A stretch of DNA of 64,000 nt from Miscanthus floridulus (GCF_019320115.1 NC_089582.1:119147856-119211855); one strand, 5' to 3'; numbered from the stretch's first letter, positions 1 through 12,806 are shown. A program made the numbers and translations. Notes: generated by a model not told the origin, from the sequence alone.

Positions 1-3000
1 TTTGAAGTTCCCCCACGCTGCCTTGCATCTCTAAATGATGGTGTCTAGCCCTTGCTACCTACCATCAGGATGGGGCACCGGTTCAACGTCGATGTAGTCG
101 AGCACTGGTTTTATTGTGGCAGTTATAGTGTTGAAGTTGTCCTTCTAGACTTTGGCTTCCTGCACCAGCACATCGAACTATGCCTTGGTTTTATGTCAGT
201 AATCTACAAGAATTACAATGGTTCGTCATGACAAAAAAGTATTATGACTTTACTTCCGATCAGGGGGTACCTACCTTTCAATTCTTCGGCCAGTTTATCT
301 GCTCGCTCCGACTCCTTCATTTTCTCTTATTGGATTTGTTCGACAGTCTGGCGAAGCTGGTTGAGTTCTGCATCTTGCTCTGCAAGAACAAAAGATAAGA
401 AAAGGAAAAAATATACAGCCAATTACTGCAAAGTACATTATGTGAAAAAGAATACTGGATTTCAGCTTGGATACATCCTCCAAATGCTGGCACTTCCAGT
501 CGAGTTGCTCGGTTTTACTATCGAGTTCTCCGCTTTTCTTGCCCAACTGCTCGGACATATTTTTAAGTTCCTCAGATACAATCGCCAACTGCTTGGATGT
601 CTTCTTTAGCTGCTCGGACGTAGCTGTTAGTCACTCGGACAGAACCCCATTCTGATGTTCAAGGTCCCGTGAGTTTGACTCTGCAAGGTCCCGCTCGCGC
701 TAGGCCCTCTGAATACTTTTCTCCGAAAGACTTAACGCCTCCTAGAGTATCTTGTTTTCCTCGGTGAGGGGCTCCATCCTCTTTAACAGTTGGTGCCGTT
801 GATCGGCTGTCCGAGCTATCCCCTGTGGATTAACAATGCAAGAGGTAAACTTTGATCTCCAACAACATATATCGGTGTTATAGGCGCGGTACTCACCTCA
901 ATTTGAGTCATAACTCTAGTGACGGCAGATTTCAAGCTCTTTATTTCCCTGGTGGTGTTTTCTTCCTCGACGACTACCACCTCTTCCCCATGTTTTCGGA
1001 GAATCCGGACGGACTAGGGTTTAGGTGCGGCACGCTCGATCTCCATGACCTCGTCCTCCTCCGCCGTCACTTGAGGCACCACCGAGGGGCTCTGTGGTCG
1101 GACTGCCGCTCCGACCACTCCTGGCATCCCTGCGGGTGACGACGTTTGCTCCTCGGCCATTAATGGAGTTGCATCTTTAACCGCCGGCGCATCAACAATA
1201 GCTGCAGTTTCTATTTCCAAGGTATCGACTTTTTCGGTCGTAGCCGCGGTTGCGGTCGCCGACGCGCCCGTCGTGTGCGCCAATGATTCACCATAGCTAG
1301 GTCTGCTGGGAGCGGCGGCTGGCCCATCTTCTGTTCGTCGAGCACTCAGGGACTCCTAGACTGGAGTAGTCGTCATTTTTTCCTCTGAGGTCATGGGCCT
1401 CGGCGTTGCACTACGTAATATCGGCTTCTCAGTAACCAGGAGAAATCAAGGAACAATATTATTACTCCAAGGCAAATATACTTACGGTTTGGTCTTGCGA
1501 TTGATTTTCTTGAATCGGCGATGCCTGCCTGACCCCCCAGGCATGGCTGCTTGGTCTACTTTATGGAAGGACTCCTACGCCTCTGTAGTGGGCTACCGCT
1601 CTTCTTGGTGCTCGGGGGCCCCCCTTCTGTGCTTTGTTCTATGGTTATCCCCTCCTGTTGCTTGGGGACTTTGGTAGTTTGCATCACTGGGTTTTCCGCC
1701 GTTGCTCGACCATAACTTTCCCGTGCTTGCTGCTTGGGAGCGTCAGCATCCACCGGAGCCTCCGTCGTGCTCGGTGGAAGCGCTGATTGGTCCTCATCAT
1801 CGTCCGACCACTCTAGCATAGCCATTCATCGTGGCCGAATAGTTTGGTCCTCTCCAAGAGAGATGCCACCTGGTTTGTGTGCATGAGAGCTTGTGGTTTT
1901 TCTCCTTTTTGGACTGGCTCGTCTACTGCCGGTCTTTTCCCATGGACCTTCTCTAACACTGGGGATGGACTATCCGACGAGGAGCTCGGCTCATCCTCTT
2001 TGGTCTGTAGCGGCCGCCGAACGTCTACTCCTTTAGGCCAATCAGCTCTTAGCACATTTGAAAAGTATATTGCCCTATCCTACGAATGGATCTTTTCATA
2101 AGTAAGTCAGTCCTATGCTCGGCAATTAATGCCTGATAGATGTGAAGCGAAATGGTTACCTGAGGAGGTGGATTGGTGCAGTTGAAAGCCTTCATTCCTT
2201 TTGGCCAGCTGAATGAGACATTCGAAGTAAATAGATCCATGGCACGGTCTATCACTTCCTTCTTCGTCAGACGGTCTGTGTTTTCCTAGGTACCATTGTT
2301 GTCACCTTTATAGTCAAATGCCAGATGGGCCCTCTCTTTGCAGGGCTGAACGCGCCGCACTATGAAGCTAGCCACCACTAGTTCACCCCTAAGCTCAACG
2401 CCCTTAATCAAGTCTAGCAGTTCCATTACCTGCTCCATCTCAGCATTGTTGGGTCTCTCTGACCAGTTAATATGATTAACCGGGATGTGATGGATGTTGC
2501 ATCGAATCATTGGGTGACTTTGTTTCATAAAGAACCATATGGCATTCCAACCTTTAAGGGAGGTATTTAGCGGTACGCTGATATATTTGCTGGCCATCCC
2601 ATCCCTGAGTTGTAGGTACATGCCGCCGACCACCTTGGAACCGCTACCCCCCTTCTTCTTCAGATAGAATAGGTGCCTGAAGAGGTTGAAGTGTGGAAGA
2701 ACACCGAGAAACGCCTCATAGAAATGGATAAAGATAGAAACATGCAGAATGGTGTTGGGATGCAGATTACAGAGGCTAATCGCCCAAAACTCCATAAGAT
2801 CCCTTACAAAGAGGTGGACAGGAAACCCTAATCCTCGCCAGAAATAATCCTCAAATACTATAGCCTTATCAGTATGTGGTGTCGGGAAGGGCTCACCACT
2901 AGCTAGCCACCATCCAGCAGTGAGGCGGTCTGGGAGAACGCCCGCCGCCACCATCCTATCGAGATCCACCACCGATGTCTTCGACGGCACCCACTCCTCG

Positions 3001-3059
3001 TCGCGGCTGGCTCTAGTGGCCACTTTCTTTGGCTTTGCGGCTCCTTTTTTCGGTGCCAT
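1..3059 (-). pseudogene. Tat-1 antisense ORF with Transposase_28-like domain and coiled-coil tail
   Basis: The first exon reads from ATG at 3059 (start MAPKKGAAKPKK) to about 2160. It contains the conserved grass 'gypsy-type transposon' block: FEDYFWRGLGFPVH, LHPNTILHVSIF, GVLPHFNLFRHLFYLKKK. The open frame is longer upstream, but the lysine-rich MAPKK start follows a leader-like stretch and is preferred. One in-frame TAG sits near 2286, after which the frame continues to a splice donor CAG|GTAACC at 2160. Later exons are recognisable at about 2050-1820 (acidic, Ser-rich, with GKRPAVDE), 1825-1556, and 600-295, where heptad-like Glu/Leu/Lys repeats suggest a coiled coil. It runs opposite to the LTR direction. 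Known from family knowledge: Tat elements often carry an antisense extra ORF between pol and the 3' LTR; its function is unknown. Decayed; exon borders are approximate. Confidence 0.75.
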
Positions 3060-3453
3060 TTTCTCCGGATTGGAACTAGGTTGGAGGCGAGTGCTCGCGA
3101 TGGTGTGGAATGTGGAGCGTAGGGTTTGTGAATGAAGGAAGAAAGGCAAACTGAGTGAGGTAGGAGGCGATGTATGTGGCGGCACGGTTATAAAGCACTT
3201 CCTCCAGTTCTCATTGCGCCTGAGGGTTTTTGGGAAACCGTTCCCACAATCAGCGCTACTTTGACTCCTCCAAAAAGGTTTAATGGGCCACAACTTGGGC
3301 TATTACGTAACAGTAGCCCACACCGCTCATTTATTGCCGCCACCTATTCTCTGATTTCTCCGCAATTTAATGAGGCTCAATAACTAATATTGCATAGCCA
3401 TTACTCTGAATTTTTCACCATGGCTTGTTTATCCGATATCTACGCCAGAAACA

Positions 3454-3743
3454 CGGGGACTGGCTATTTGCTCAGACGATTTACTAATTTCTAAGCCTGG
3501 CACCACGTGACTACGTTACCTACTATCGGGCTCGAGGACTAAGTGGGCACACTTCACCTTGCGGTGAATGTGTTCGTTTTTCATCTCGAGGCTACGCTCG
3601 GGGACTGGCTACCTGCTCGGTTGTTTCATTATTTTCTGAGCTAGGCACCACGTGACTACGTCACCTACTGCCAGGCTCGGGGACTAAGTGGGCACACTTC
3701 ACCTCACAGTGAATGTGTTTTTTTCTTCTGAGAGACTCCGAGC
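3454..3743 (+). repeat. 145-bp tandem repeat, two copies plus a fragment
   Basis: Two copies begin at 3454 and 3599 with GGGGACTGGCTA and contain CACCACGTGACTACGT and CTAAGTGGGCACACTTCACC. The phrase CTAAGTGGGCACACTTC returns a third time near 3787. The array lies between the antisense ORF start and the LTR, the usual place for untranslated 3' sequence in Tat elements. CACTTCACC followed by GGTGAATGTG makes a short inverted pair inside each copy. Confidence 0.8.
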
Positions 3744-4041
3744 TTCTGAGAGATAAAACCATGTATCTTTACCATCGATGTCGGACTCTAAGTGGGCACA
3801 CTTCGTTTTACCATGTAGGAATTTTCAATTTTGGACTTGAGCTCCTTAAACCCTTATGACAAGCTATGCTCGGAACACACTGCTCGGTGATGCTGCACGC
3901 TGCTTGGCAGTTGCTCTCAACTGCTCGGTGACTCGTTATGGTGGTCGGACCATGATTTGGACAGCTCGGTTTTGGTTCGCACCTACTCGGAAAAGCTCAA
4001 GACGGCGTTGCACAACGGGTACAAGGCACTCATGGACTAGC
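3744..4041. other. Tat-1 untranslated 3' region, no gene seen
   Basis: Non-coding stretch before the LTR. It repeats the word CTCGG many times (for example GCTCGGTGATGCTGCACGCTGCTTGG), a composition typical of the untranslated tail of this element. No conserved reading frame was found. Confidence 0.5.
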
Positions 4042-4515
4042 TGTGGGGGGGTATAACCCCGGATACCCACGGCAGGCCACATGGGCTATGCCTCTAGGGG
4101 CAGTCCAGCCCATGAGAAGGAGCCTTGTGGGGCACAATTCTGCTCGGCACCTCCCACAAGGCAAGGGAAGGATATCTGGAAGATGTCACGTAGCCTGATA
4201 GGATATGCACGATCCCGTGTTTCTTGTAATCTGTTATTACTTTCCAATTATCTCTCAGATCTAACCATCTTGTAACCTTGCCTCCCGAACTATATAAGGT
4301 GGGTAGGGACCCCCTACGAAATTATGACAAATCATACGATAGCTAATACAAACCAACAGACCACAGAAGCAGGGTATTACGTCATACTGATGGTCTGAAC
4401 CTATATAACTTGTGTGTCTCTGTTGCCTTCTTGTTCTTGATTACACGCTCCTCTACCGATCAATCTACCATCATGGGGTGCCCCTCGGTGGACTGCCAAC
4501 AATATTCTATCAACA
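4042..4515 (+). repeat. Tat-1 3' LTR
   Basis: Starts TGTGGGGGGGTATAACCCCG and ends TATTCTATCAACA. It matches, in reverse complement, 19495-19966. A TATA box (TATATAA) is at 4291-4297. The downstream part (AGACCACAGAAGCAGGGTATTACGTCA) corresponds to the R/U5 side, judged by position after the TATA box. Length is 474 bp against 472 bp for the Tat-2 copy. The end is fixed by the switch to foreign integrase sequence at 4516. Confidence 0.8.
4291..4297 (+). promoter_or_regulatory. LTR TATA box (Tat-1)
   Basis: TATATAA, mirrored in the Tat-2 LTR at 19713-19719. Presumed core promoter for the element's genomic RNA, by position within the LTR. Confidence 0.55.
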
Positions 4516-5344
4516 CCACCTTAGTTAGAAGTTCTGCTTATCATCCACAAACCTCTGGACAGACAGAGTGGGTGAATCAAATATTGGAAGACATGTTAAG
4601 AGCTTGCGTCATATCATCCAAAGGTTCGTGGGATAAGTGGTTACCCTTGGCTGAATTTTCCTATAATAATAGTTATCAAGAAAGCATCAAGATGGCCCCC
4701 TTCGAAGCATTGTATGGCTATAAGTGTAGAACTCCTTTGAACTAGGTTGAATCTGGAGAAAGGAGATACTATGGCATTGATTTCATTGAAGAGGCTGAAC
4801 AACAAGTCCGTACTATCCAAAAACATATGAAAGCCACTCAAGCTAGGCAGAAAAGCTATGCGGATAAAAGAAGAAAGCCCATTGAGTTTGAAGTAGGTGA
4901 TCATGTTTATCTGAAGGTATCACCGATGAAAGGTGTGCAGCGATTCAGAGTAAAAAGGAAGCTTGCACCTAGGTATGTAGGCCCATATCCGATCATGGAA
5001 AAGAGTGGGAATGTAGCTTACAAGATAGAGTTACCTTATGAGATGAGAGCTATCTTCAATATGTTTCATGTCTCTCAATTGAAGAAATGTCTCTGTGTTC
5101 CCGAAGAAAGAGTTTCGCTTAGAAATATGAAGTTGAAATCAGATCTATCCTATGAAGAAAGGCCAATGCGGGTTATCGACACAAGAGAGAGAGAGTAACC
5201 CAGAACCGTGTGGTCAAGTTCTACAAGGTTATGTGGAGTAACCAGGGTAGTGAAAGCGATGCAACGTGGGAATGGAAAGATTATTTAAAGGATGTATACC
5301 CTACCTTCTATTCAAAATGGTACGCTTTTCAAATCTCGGGGTGA
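4516..5344 (+). pseudogene. Tekay-like integrase C-terminal half with chromodomain
   Basis: The fragment enters integrase just upstream of the catalytic Glu block (AYHPQTSGQTE, then WVNQILEDMLRA) and continues through the core end (WLPLAEFSYNNSY, ALYGYKCRTPLN), the GPY/F module (KLAPRYVGPYPI) and a chromodomain-like tail (VVKFYKVMWSNQ, ATWEWKDYLKD), ending TGA at 5342-5344. In the family, integrase inserts the cDNA and the chromodomain directs it to chromatin. Defects: TAG at 4743-4745 replaces the Trp expected after TPLN, and a run of AG dinucleotides at 5184-5195 shifts the frame between the GPY/F module and the chromodomain. The 5' half of the gene is cut off by Tat-1. Confidence 0.85.
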
Positions 5345-5351
5345 GATTTTT

Positions 5352-5366
5352 ATAAGGGGGGAGGGC
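5352..5366 (+). other. Polypurine tract (Tekay-like)
   Basis: ATAAGGGGGGAGGGC directly precedes the LTR start. It is the mirror of the tract at 29204-29218 in the complete copy. It would prime plus-strand DNA synthesis. Confidence 0.8.
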
Positions 5367-8300
5367 TATAACACCTCAGTGTTATGGTTGCACTAAAACA
5401 CTTGCATCACATGAGCATGTGCATCATCATCTCATTCATAAGCATCATACCATTATGAATGTTATCATTTCATGTGTGTTTCTATTTGAACTGCTTGGTT
5501 TTATGCTAGCAATTGTGTGTGCTCATGTGTGGTCTATGCAAATGTGTGTCAAATGTCCTCTTAAACAACTTAGATATACTTAGAATGTCATTAGGAACAA
5601 TGTTCATGTTGACCATATTGCCTAATTACACTTCCAAGTAATAGCTTGACTTGTGTTGACCCCTGGAGCTCTGTTGTTTGACCACTTAAAAAGTATAGCC
5701 TAGATTGTTTGCATGTCTTAGCAACCTAAAGCAAAGTTGTAGCAAATTATATATGGAACAAATTTTGTTTAGAGGTCAAGTCATGAAAGTGTTTGCAATA
5801 GTCCCAAACATGGCCCACAACTCAGATTTGGGGGCTGATTCTACACTTGAAAAATTTCTAAGTCTGGATTGCATTTACAGTTTGTTGAAGCTGACTTTGG
5901 CTTGATGTAACTCATGATTGTTTGAGAGTTAGATGATACTTGCTAAAGCAATATTGTAGCCCTATTGTAGCTCTACAACTTTGATTCAAGAAGAAATTGC
6001 TAACTCACCACCGTTTTTGAGTTTGGAGGCGATGAAAAGGCGCTGTCAGTCGGTTGTTCGGCGACTGAATGCTGAAAATTTGAACTCGGCACTGTGCCGA
6101 CTGGGCTCAGACACCGGCCGCCGCATGGCCGCCACATGCCGTGGCCGGCCTAATGCTGCAGCCCGCTGGCGATCGCTTGAAGGTCGTGCCCACCTGCCCT
6201 CCCACTTGCCCTTGCTCTCTATCTCCTTCTCGCGCGCGTCTGATCCACCAAGAGCAAAGCCGCCGTCGCACCATTGTCGCCGAGCTAGCATCACCGTCGC
6301 GTAGCTCCTCTGCTGGCCAGCCCCTGAGAAATCACTCGTGCACATAGAAGCGCCCTACACTGCTCTACTCGCTCGAGCTCTCCACAGTCGTGTCTGTGGC
6401 TAGGTGAGGGTCCTTTGGCCAATCCTGTAACCCCCACCATGATCGGCGCCTCACCGGAGTGCGGGCTCGCCATGGAACTTGCTGACCGGTGCTCTTCCAT
6501 GTCCCTTTTCTGCTACATCATCTTCTCCATCACGTGTAGTTGCTCTAGCATAGACGTTTCCATCAATGCCGGTCCGGCCGAGCTGGATCACGGCCGCGCA
6601 CCGCCGTGCGTCATGGCCGCACCGGTGACCTCACGTGGCCCCAGGAGGTGAACGCCGTGGTGGGGTCAGTTTCACCGGAGAAGCCATCATCGGTGAGCTC
6701 CATTGCTCCCGTGCCGATTCCCCGCCGTGCTCTGTTTTGGCGCCGCTGACATGTGGGGTCCCCTGACCGGTGGGTCCCACGCGCCAGTGACTCAAGCCAG
6801 TGAAGCTAGTTCTTTATTTCAGATTTTGATGCTGTTTTGTGAATTTTGTATCTCCAAATTGGTAGATCCAAATGGAATGATTCTAATTTTGGTAGAATCA
6901 CAATGAAGTCTAGTATTTAATAAAAATATGACATGAGCACTTGAAGTGGAAATTTTGGATGAATTAAATAGGAACTTGAAATGTGTTTTTAAAAGCATGC
7001 AAACTTGTTTAAATTATATCTTGAGTTTTTGTGCTCCAAAAATTATGAAATTCTGTGGGTGAGCTCTTCTTGTTTAGTAGAAGCTTTGGTAAAAATTTGA
7101 GAGTCAGAGCATGTATAGTTTTTGATTTATAGATTTTCCTTTTACCATTGGATGATCCTTGTAGGAATTTTAGTAATTTATTTATGAATCCAATGACCAT
7201 GAAAATTGTTTGAGGATGTCCTAGTACCTTAAGGATGCTAGGAAAAATATAAAATCTATTGCTTGACACTTTTCACTAAGGTTTCCTAATTATGCCATTT
7301 TAAGCCTTTATGCCTTGTCATTTTTGTGTAGGATGAGATACTTGTTCAATTGATGTGAAATTTATGTAGTAGCCTATTGGAGACATATCTAAGCTACTAT
7401 AATGTTTGTAGAATTTTCTATATACTTTGGATATGTGTTTATTATTTAACCTAATTATCTAAATAAATTAATAAAGGAATGAAAATGATTTATTTAGGAA
7501 GGGCCACTATGTTTGCTTATGTTCATTTGATGTATGTTAACTGTTGGTAACATTGGTAGTACTCGTGGTGCTATTCGTGTATGTAATGAAATATTATTTT
7601 CACTATAATTCTATTATAGTGATTTTCAGGACAGATTTTAGAGTTAAACAGATTAACTGGTGAATTTGATGTTTGCTGTGAAATTGGTCAATAACAAAGT
7701 GGTAGAAAACTTGTTTATATAGCTTGTGTCAAAATTTCAAGACATTTGGCCTATTAGTTTGAGAGTTATCTCAGTTGGAAGACAGCACTCCCAACTGCCT
7801 ACTCTCTGGAATCCACGGACAGTTTTGCAAGATCAGTCTGGGTGACCTAGTTTGATTTCGAATTAGTCTTTGGTGATTAAATGAATGTTGTAGAAACTTT
7901 TATAAGCTTTCCATAAAGTCTTAAATCATGGTATTTGGATTTGTAGAACTCCAGTTATGGATCAAACTTGTAGCTACTGTTTGTAGCCTGAAAACAGTTG
8001 AGCACAGTGAATGACTTGCTTGCTTTATATGAGTTGATGTGGTAATTTAGATGCTAGGCTAAATAAGATAAATTGTTAGTTGCAGGTGCTAGACCTCTTA
8101 CTAAAGATGAACAACTTTATCTTAGGTTATTAGAACTTGGTGAGTGTGCCGTTCTTGTTTTCTAAAAGAGATATGCACCTACTTGGTAAAAATCGATGTT
8201 AATCTTGTATCCTTATGTCTTTCATGCGTCCATTCATACATGGCTATACATTTCATCATCACCTTCCATCTCGTGTGCATGCATGATTCTTATACTATGC

Positions 8301-9990
8301 ATATGCATGCAATAGGTGTTCCATAGGGAGTCACGCTTCTGGAATTCGGGCCAGTACTTCTAGAGGAGCAGCAGCAAGCTCAGGAACAGGAGGTGCAGGC
8401 CCCCGAAGAAGGAGTCAACGAAGAAGTTCTTGAGTGCCTCGATCACCAACCTTCATCTTTTCTGAAAGGCAAGCCCGGGAACATTCTAAGTCTCCTATGT
8501 TTTGAAAATGGTTACTTTGAGTATCTTTATTTGTTGATGCATTAAGTGATAGGAATTGGATGCAAACACTTGTTGCATATATATCTATTCCTTGGCTAGT
8601 ATACGTACCCTGAATCCTATTTAGGTCCAGGAGCAAATCAAAGCTTAGCCTTGCTTAGAATGGTAAAAGTCAGGTGATTTCCTATCACCTGCAAGTTAGG
8701 ATGATGTCTGGTCATGGTTGGCTATATTTGCTATCGTGGAAAATAACCATGTGTTAATAATGAATTGTAACCGGGCGGGATGTCGATAGAGAAGCAACAA
8801 GGCAAGGAGGTCTTGGGTGTGGATCTATCCCCATCTATGTCGATTAAGGACCGATTCGCTGTATGTCCTCATGTCATGTTGAACGCATGCCTATCACTTA
8901 GTTGGCCGGATAACTCGTTCCGACCGTGAAGCCGAGTAGCTCAACTTAGGCCAGAAGACTGAGAAGTGAAAGTGCGCACCCTGGCGGTAGTAAGGATGTG
9001 CAGGGAGCTATTGGCATAAGTCTAAGGTGAGATTGACCACCTGGCAGAGTGGACTCCCTGAGGGTGCGGCGCTGCTCGGAGCCACGATTCCTGAGATGTA
9101 CCAAAGGTGACCTAAGGCTGCCTTCGCGCGGTATGCCTGGGTTTGTGTTAGGAATACCCCTCTAGCTGGATAGGAATTGATTCGAATTGTCGTCTCTCCC
9201 GGATAGTGAGAACTTGACTGAGCAGTGGCAACGTAGATGCACTTAATTGAACTTGATGGTTAAATCGATGATGATGATACAACATTATACCGGATATGGT
9301 TACTAATGTTTGGAGTTAATCAATTCCTTGCTCTAGTATAGGTGCTAACCTAGTTGACAGGTTAATATTATTAACTTGCTGCTTACTCATAAATTAAATT
9401 ATGCTCTCTTATCACTAAAGCTTTTATGCAAAATGGATGTCAAGCAAGATCCACCGATAAAGCCTTGCATACTCCTTGCTGTCATTTATTTCTGGTTTAC
9501 GATGGGTAAGTCTAGCTAAGTACATTCTCGTACTCAGGGTTTATTCCCCCTTATTGCAGATGACGTGCTCTATAACGGCTACTGCAAGTATTATCTCCAC
9601 CCTGCGAGGGATGAAGACTAGATCATGGGCATGATCATCTATGTTATCTTATCTTACTGCTTTTGCTGGATATGACTATGGAACTGGCTTGTATTTGAAC
9701 TAAGTGTGGGTGATGGTCTCAAACTACTTTGCTTCCGCTATTTGTGAACTCATTTTGTAATAACTATGTGTACTCTGATGTATGAGGTACTTGTGAACTA
9801 CTTGTGAAATGGATGTAACATGTGGCTTGTTATGTTGAATTACTATGATCTTGGTTGTATGCAAGTTGGTTTGAAATCCTTCGTGGTTTCAGTTGACTAC
9901 CGGGTTTATACGGGTTCAAGTATGACGGTTCGATCACTTCGGTGATTGCTTTCGTACTTGTGCTCTTATAAATTGGTCAGTTCTATTATA
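5367..9990 (+). repeat. 4.6-kb Tekay-like 3' LTR
   Basis: Starts TATAACACCTCAGTGTTATGG and ends GGTCAGTTCTATTATA; both termini are TG...CA mutated to TA...TA. Very long LTRs fit the Tekay/Del lineage. It contains a GC-rich block at about 6000-6790 (CpG-rich, CGCCGTCG-like words) inside otherwise AT-rich sequence; ORFs there (for example 5981-6304 and 6415-6651) look incidental. A second segment near 8820-9130 resembles, in reverse complement, the region of the minus-strand copies that contains CTCACTATCCGGGAGAGAC. Confidence 0.8.
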
Positions 9991-10019
9991 TGGATGTTGG
10001 TCGGATGGAGATTCCTCCC

Positions 10020-12112
10020 CCGGTATCAGCAAAAATCCAAGGGAAGAGGCCGGCGGTAGATGAGCTGGCCCAGAAGAAGAGGAAGACAATAGCTACTGCT
10101 CCCCACAAACCAGGCTGCATCGCACTTGGCGATGATCAGACCAATTGGACATGAAGGACCACGGTGTTCGATTGGTCTAACGACGATGAAATTCTCATGG
10201 ATCCTCCCCCAATCACGAAAGAGCCTCCACATAGCCCACGCATGGGGGAACAACCCAGGGTAGGCGAAGAAGTCCATGAGGCACCGACGAGAAAAGTCCC
10301 CGAGCAGTGGGCGAAGGGAATTTTTGCACAGTAGACGACGGAAGTCCCTAAGCAATAAGCGGAAGCAGACCTAGAGCAGTAGGCAGAACTGAGGTCGACC
10401 AAGGAAGAGCAGAGAATTCCCCCACAGAGCATGGGAGTTGACCCCACGGCTACACCCGGAGGCTTGGGCCGGCATTGCCGGTTCAAGAAATTGAACCATC
10501 AGACCACCGTAAGTGTCCTTGTGCTGAAGTTACTTTGCTGTATGTTCTTTACTTCTGTGGTGACTGAATAACTGATTTGATACAGTGCAAGGTGAATGAT
10601 AGATCCAGCCCCGCCCGCTCAGACTGAGCAGCAACTAGAAACTGGCCCTGGAGCGGGGGAGATGCCAGTAGACCCCATCCTGGAGTCCTCGAGTGCTCGG
10701 GAGCACGTGGGGGAGCCAATCGCTGCCCCTGGTGGGCTTGGTGGTAGCAAACGACTGTCTATAATGATGAACAAGTCGGTGATAGCACCTTCGGCAATGG
10801 TAGAATCTAGAGCAGAAAAGCTATCGGTGTCGAAGGAGCAGATGGCACTCCCCGATGCTTCGGAGGGCATGGTCAGACCCACTATCCAACCACCGAGCCC
10901 TAGGTGGTGCCCCTAGCTGCAATAGAGGAGGACGAGGTGGAGGAGATCATGCATGACGAACCTCAACCCCAATCAGTCTGGATCCTCCGAAAGCATGGCG
11001 ACGAAATAGTAGTTGTCGAAGAGGAGGACACCACCAAGGAATTTAGGAGACTAGAGACTGCCCTTACTGGTGTGATGAAATAGATCAAGGTTCATACTAT
11101 GTCTGGAAAGGTCCTAGTTGTTTTTCAGAATTGGAGCCCCCAGTTGATAAAGCGAATGGAGCCCCTTGCTGAGGAGAACGAAAAACTCAAAGAGGCCAGG
11201 AACCTCTCAGAGAAGAATATCTAGAGGGCCCAACACGAATGAGACCTTGCTGAGTCCAACGCATGGGACCTGGAATACCAGAAGGGGGTCCTGATCAAAA
11301 AGCTAGCTGCTATGTCCGATCAGGTGCAGAGCCAGTCCGAGCAGCTAGCCGCTGTCTCCGGCCAACTGAAAAGTGCTTCTAAGCAGCTAGAGAGGAAAAC
11401 TGGACAACTTAACAGTGTATCCAAGTAGAAAGCAGGTATAGTATATCAACGAATGTACTTTTGTATTGCTAAACAACCACATTTCGGTGACAACTATTGC
11501 GCTTGTAGAGCAAGACGCTAAGCTCGGCCAAATGCGCCAGTCCATCGATCAACTTCACTAGGAGAAGGCAAAGGAAGCAGAGCGGGCGGACAAACTTGCT
11601 GAGGAGCTGAAAGGTGAATTCCTCCTTGTTGGAATTACTATTGAAGTAGCTTCCTTGTATAATGGATCATTGTAACGCTTGCAGGCTATCATCATAAAGC
11701 CAAAGCATAGTTTGATATGCTGGTGCAGGAGGCCAAGGTCCAAAAGGAGAACTTCGATGCTGTAATCGCCGCAATTAAGCTAGTGCTTGTCTACGTCGAC
11801 CTGGAACCGGCCATTCAGCACAACGGTAGGCGGCAACGTCCTGACACCGTCATCTAGAGGTGCAAGGCAGCATGGGAGAACTTCAAGACCTTCAACTGCG
11901 ATGCCATTATGACCGTCGCTACCCATGTCCTCATGGTTGTTCTGTCCCATTACCCAACCATCGACCTTCAGTCAATAGGGGGTGGGTTCGCCAAAGGACT
12001 GAGTGACGTGGGGACCCAGCAGCTGGAGGATGAGGTGGCGGATGCAGCAAAGATGCTAGCCAGCAATATAGATCTATTTGGTGAGACGGATGGTAATGGT
12101 GGAGCTCAGTAA
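10020..12112 (+). pseudogene. Tat-2 antisense ORF, C-terminal half
   Basis: Homologous to the Tat-1 antisense ORF: GKRPAVDELAQKKRK (about 10038-10085) matches GKRPAVDEPVQKGEK of Tat-1. Downstream pieces are an acidic, proline-rich linker, a splice-donor-like ACCGTAAGT near 10504, the exon at 10596-10916, an acidic stretch, and a coiled-coil block near 11310-11430 with repeated Gln/Leu/Ser heptads (SEQLAAVSGQLKSASKQLE). The end is about 12112 (stop TAA). Several in-frame TAGs occur (for example around 10157, 10330 and 10380). The N-terminal Transposase_28-like half is separated by the Tekay-like insertion and lies left of the window. It is transcribed opposite to gag-pol if expressed; function unknown. 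Confidence 0.7.
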
Positions 12113-12330
12113 TCTGCTCATAGATTATCATCTATAAAATCTTGACAGTGTAATTAGAACGCACGAAAGCGCAAGAAATAATTATTTATCGAATAAATGT
12201 TACAAGGTGCATGTATATGCAATATATGCAGTTTGCTTGTATTTCGGCAAAAAAATCTTCGTAGTTTCAATCCTGACGCGATTATGCATAGTTCAAATAG
12301 CATCTGAACAATTGGTCTGCTACTGATCCC

Positions 12331-12800
12331 TACGGCCTTGGCCAGCCCATAGTCCATAACGTCGAGCGCAGAGCCTATGCACGTGTAGGAGTAACAGGCA
12401 TGACCCTAAAACTGCAGCCAACCACCCATGATGTAGAGTGCGAAGCCCATGGCACATGTAGGGAGAGATCGGCAACTGGGTCTTCTCCATAAAAAATAGC
12501 GCGGAACGTGTGCTGCTCATCGGTTGTTGTACGAACTTGGAGATAAAGGTAGCCTAAGCGACGTCCGAGCAATGTATTCTATGCTGAACTCATGGCCTTG
12601 GCTGACCCATAGTCCATAACATCGAGCACGGAGCCCATAGACATGTAGGACAAACAGGCATGGCCAAGGAACCACAACCGACCACCCATAATGTAGAGCG
12701 CGGAGCCCATAGCATGTGTAAGGAGAGATCGAAGACTGGGTCTTCTCCGAAGAGAACAGAAAAGAAAGTATGTTGCTCTCCGATCAGTGAAACATCCCAG
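12331..12800 (+). repeat. 260-bp direct repeat, two copies
   Basis: GGCCTTGGC..CCCATAGTCCATAAC recurs at a spacing of 260 bp (copy 1 from 12334, copy 2 from 12594). Each copy also contains two versions of GTAGAGNGCGNAGCCCAT..CATGTAGG, so the repeat is itself built of an older internal duplication. It lies between integrase and the antisense ORF of Tat-2. Confidence 0.75.
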
Positions 12801-12806
12801 AGATGT

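Larger units (their letters stand above)
1..4515 (+). mobile_element. Tat-lineage Ty3/gypsy retrotransposon Tat-1, 3' part only
   Basis: Only the 3' end of this plus-oriented element is in the window; its gag-pol would lie to the left. Visible parts are an antisense ORF on the minus strand (1-3059), an untranslated stretch with 145-bp tandem repeats (3454-3743) and a 474-bp LTR (4042-4515). The LTR is the reverse complement of the Tat-2 LTR at 19495-19966, which fixes family and orientation. The right boundary is sharp: at 4516 the sequence switches to the integrase of a Tekay-like element, so Tat-1 inserted into that integrase gene. The target duplication cannot be checked because the left end is outside. 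Confidence 0.8.
4516..9990 (+). mobile_element. Tekay/Del-lineage retrotransposon, 3' part with integrase end and LTR
   Basis: This is the distal half of a chromodomain Ty3/gypsy element: C-terminal integrase and chromodomain (4516-5344), polypurine tract (5352-5366) and a 4,624-bp LTR (5367-9990). The proximal part was displaced beyond the window by the Tat-1 insertion. The right LTR end abuts the Tat-2 antisense ORF at 9991, so this element itself sits in Tat-2. Compared with the Tekay copies at 24555-46238 the LTR is clearly related in layout but much more diverged, suggesting another subfamily. Confidence 0.8.
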
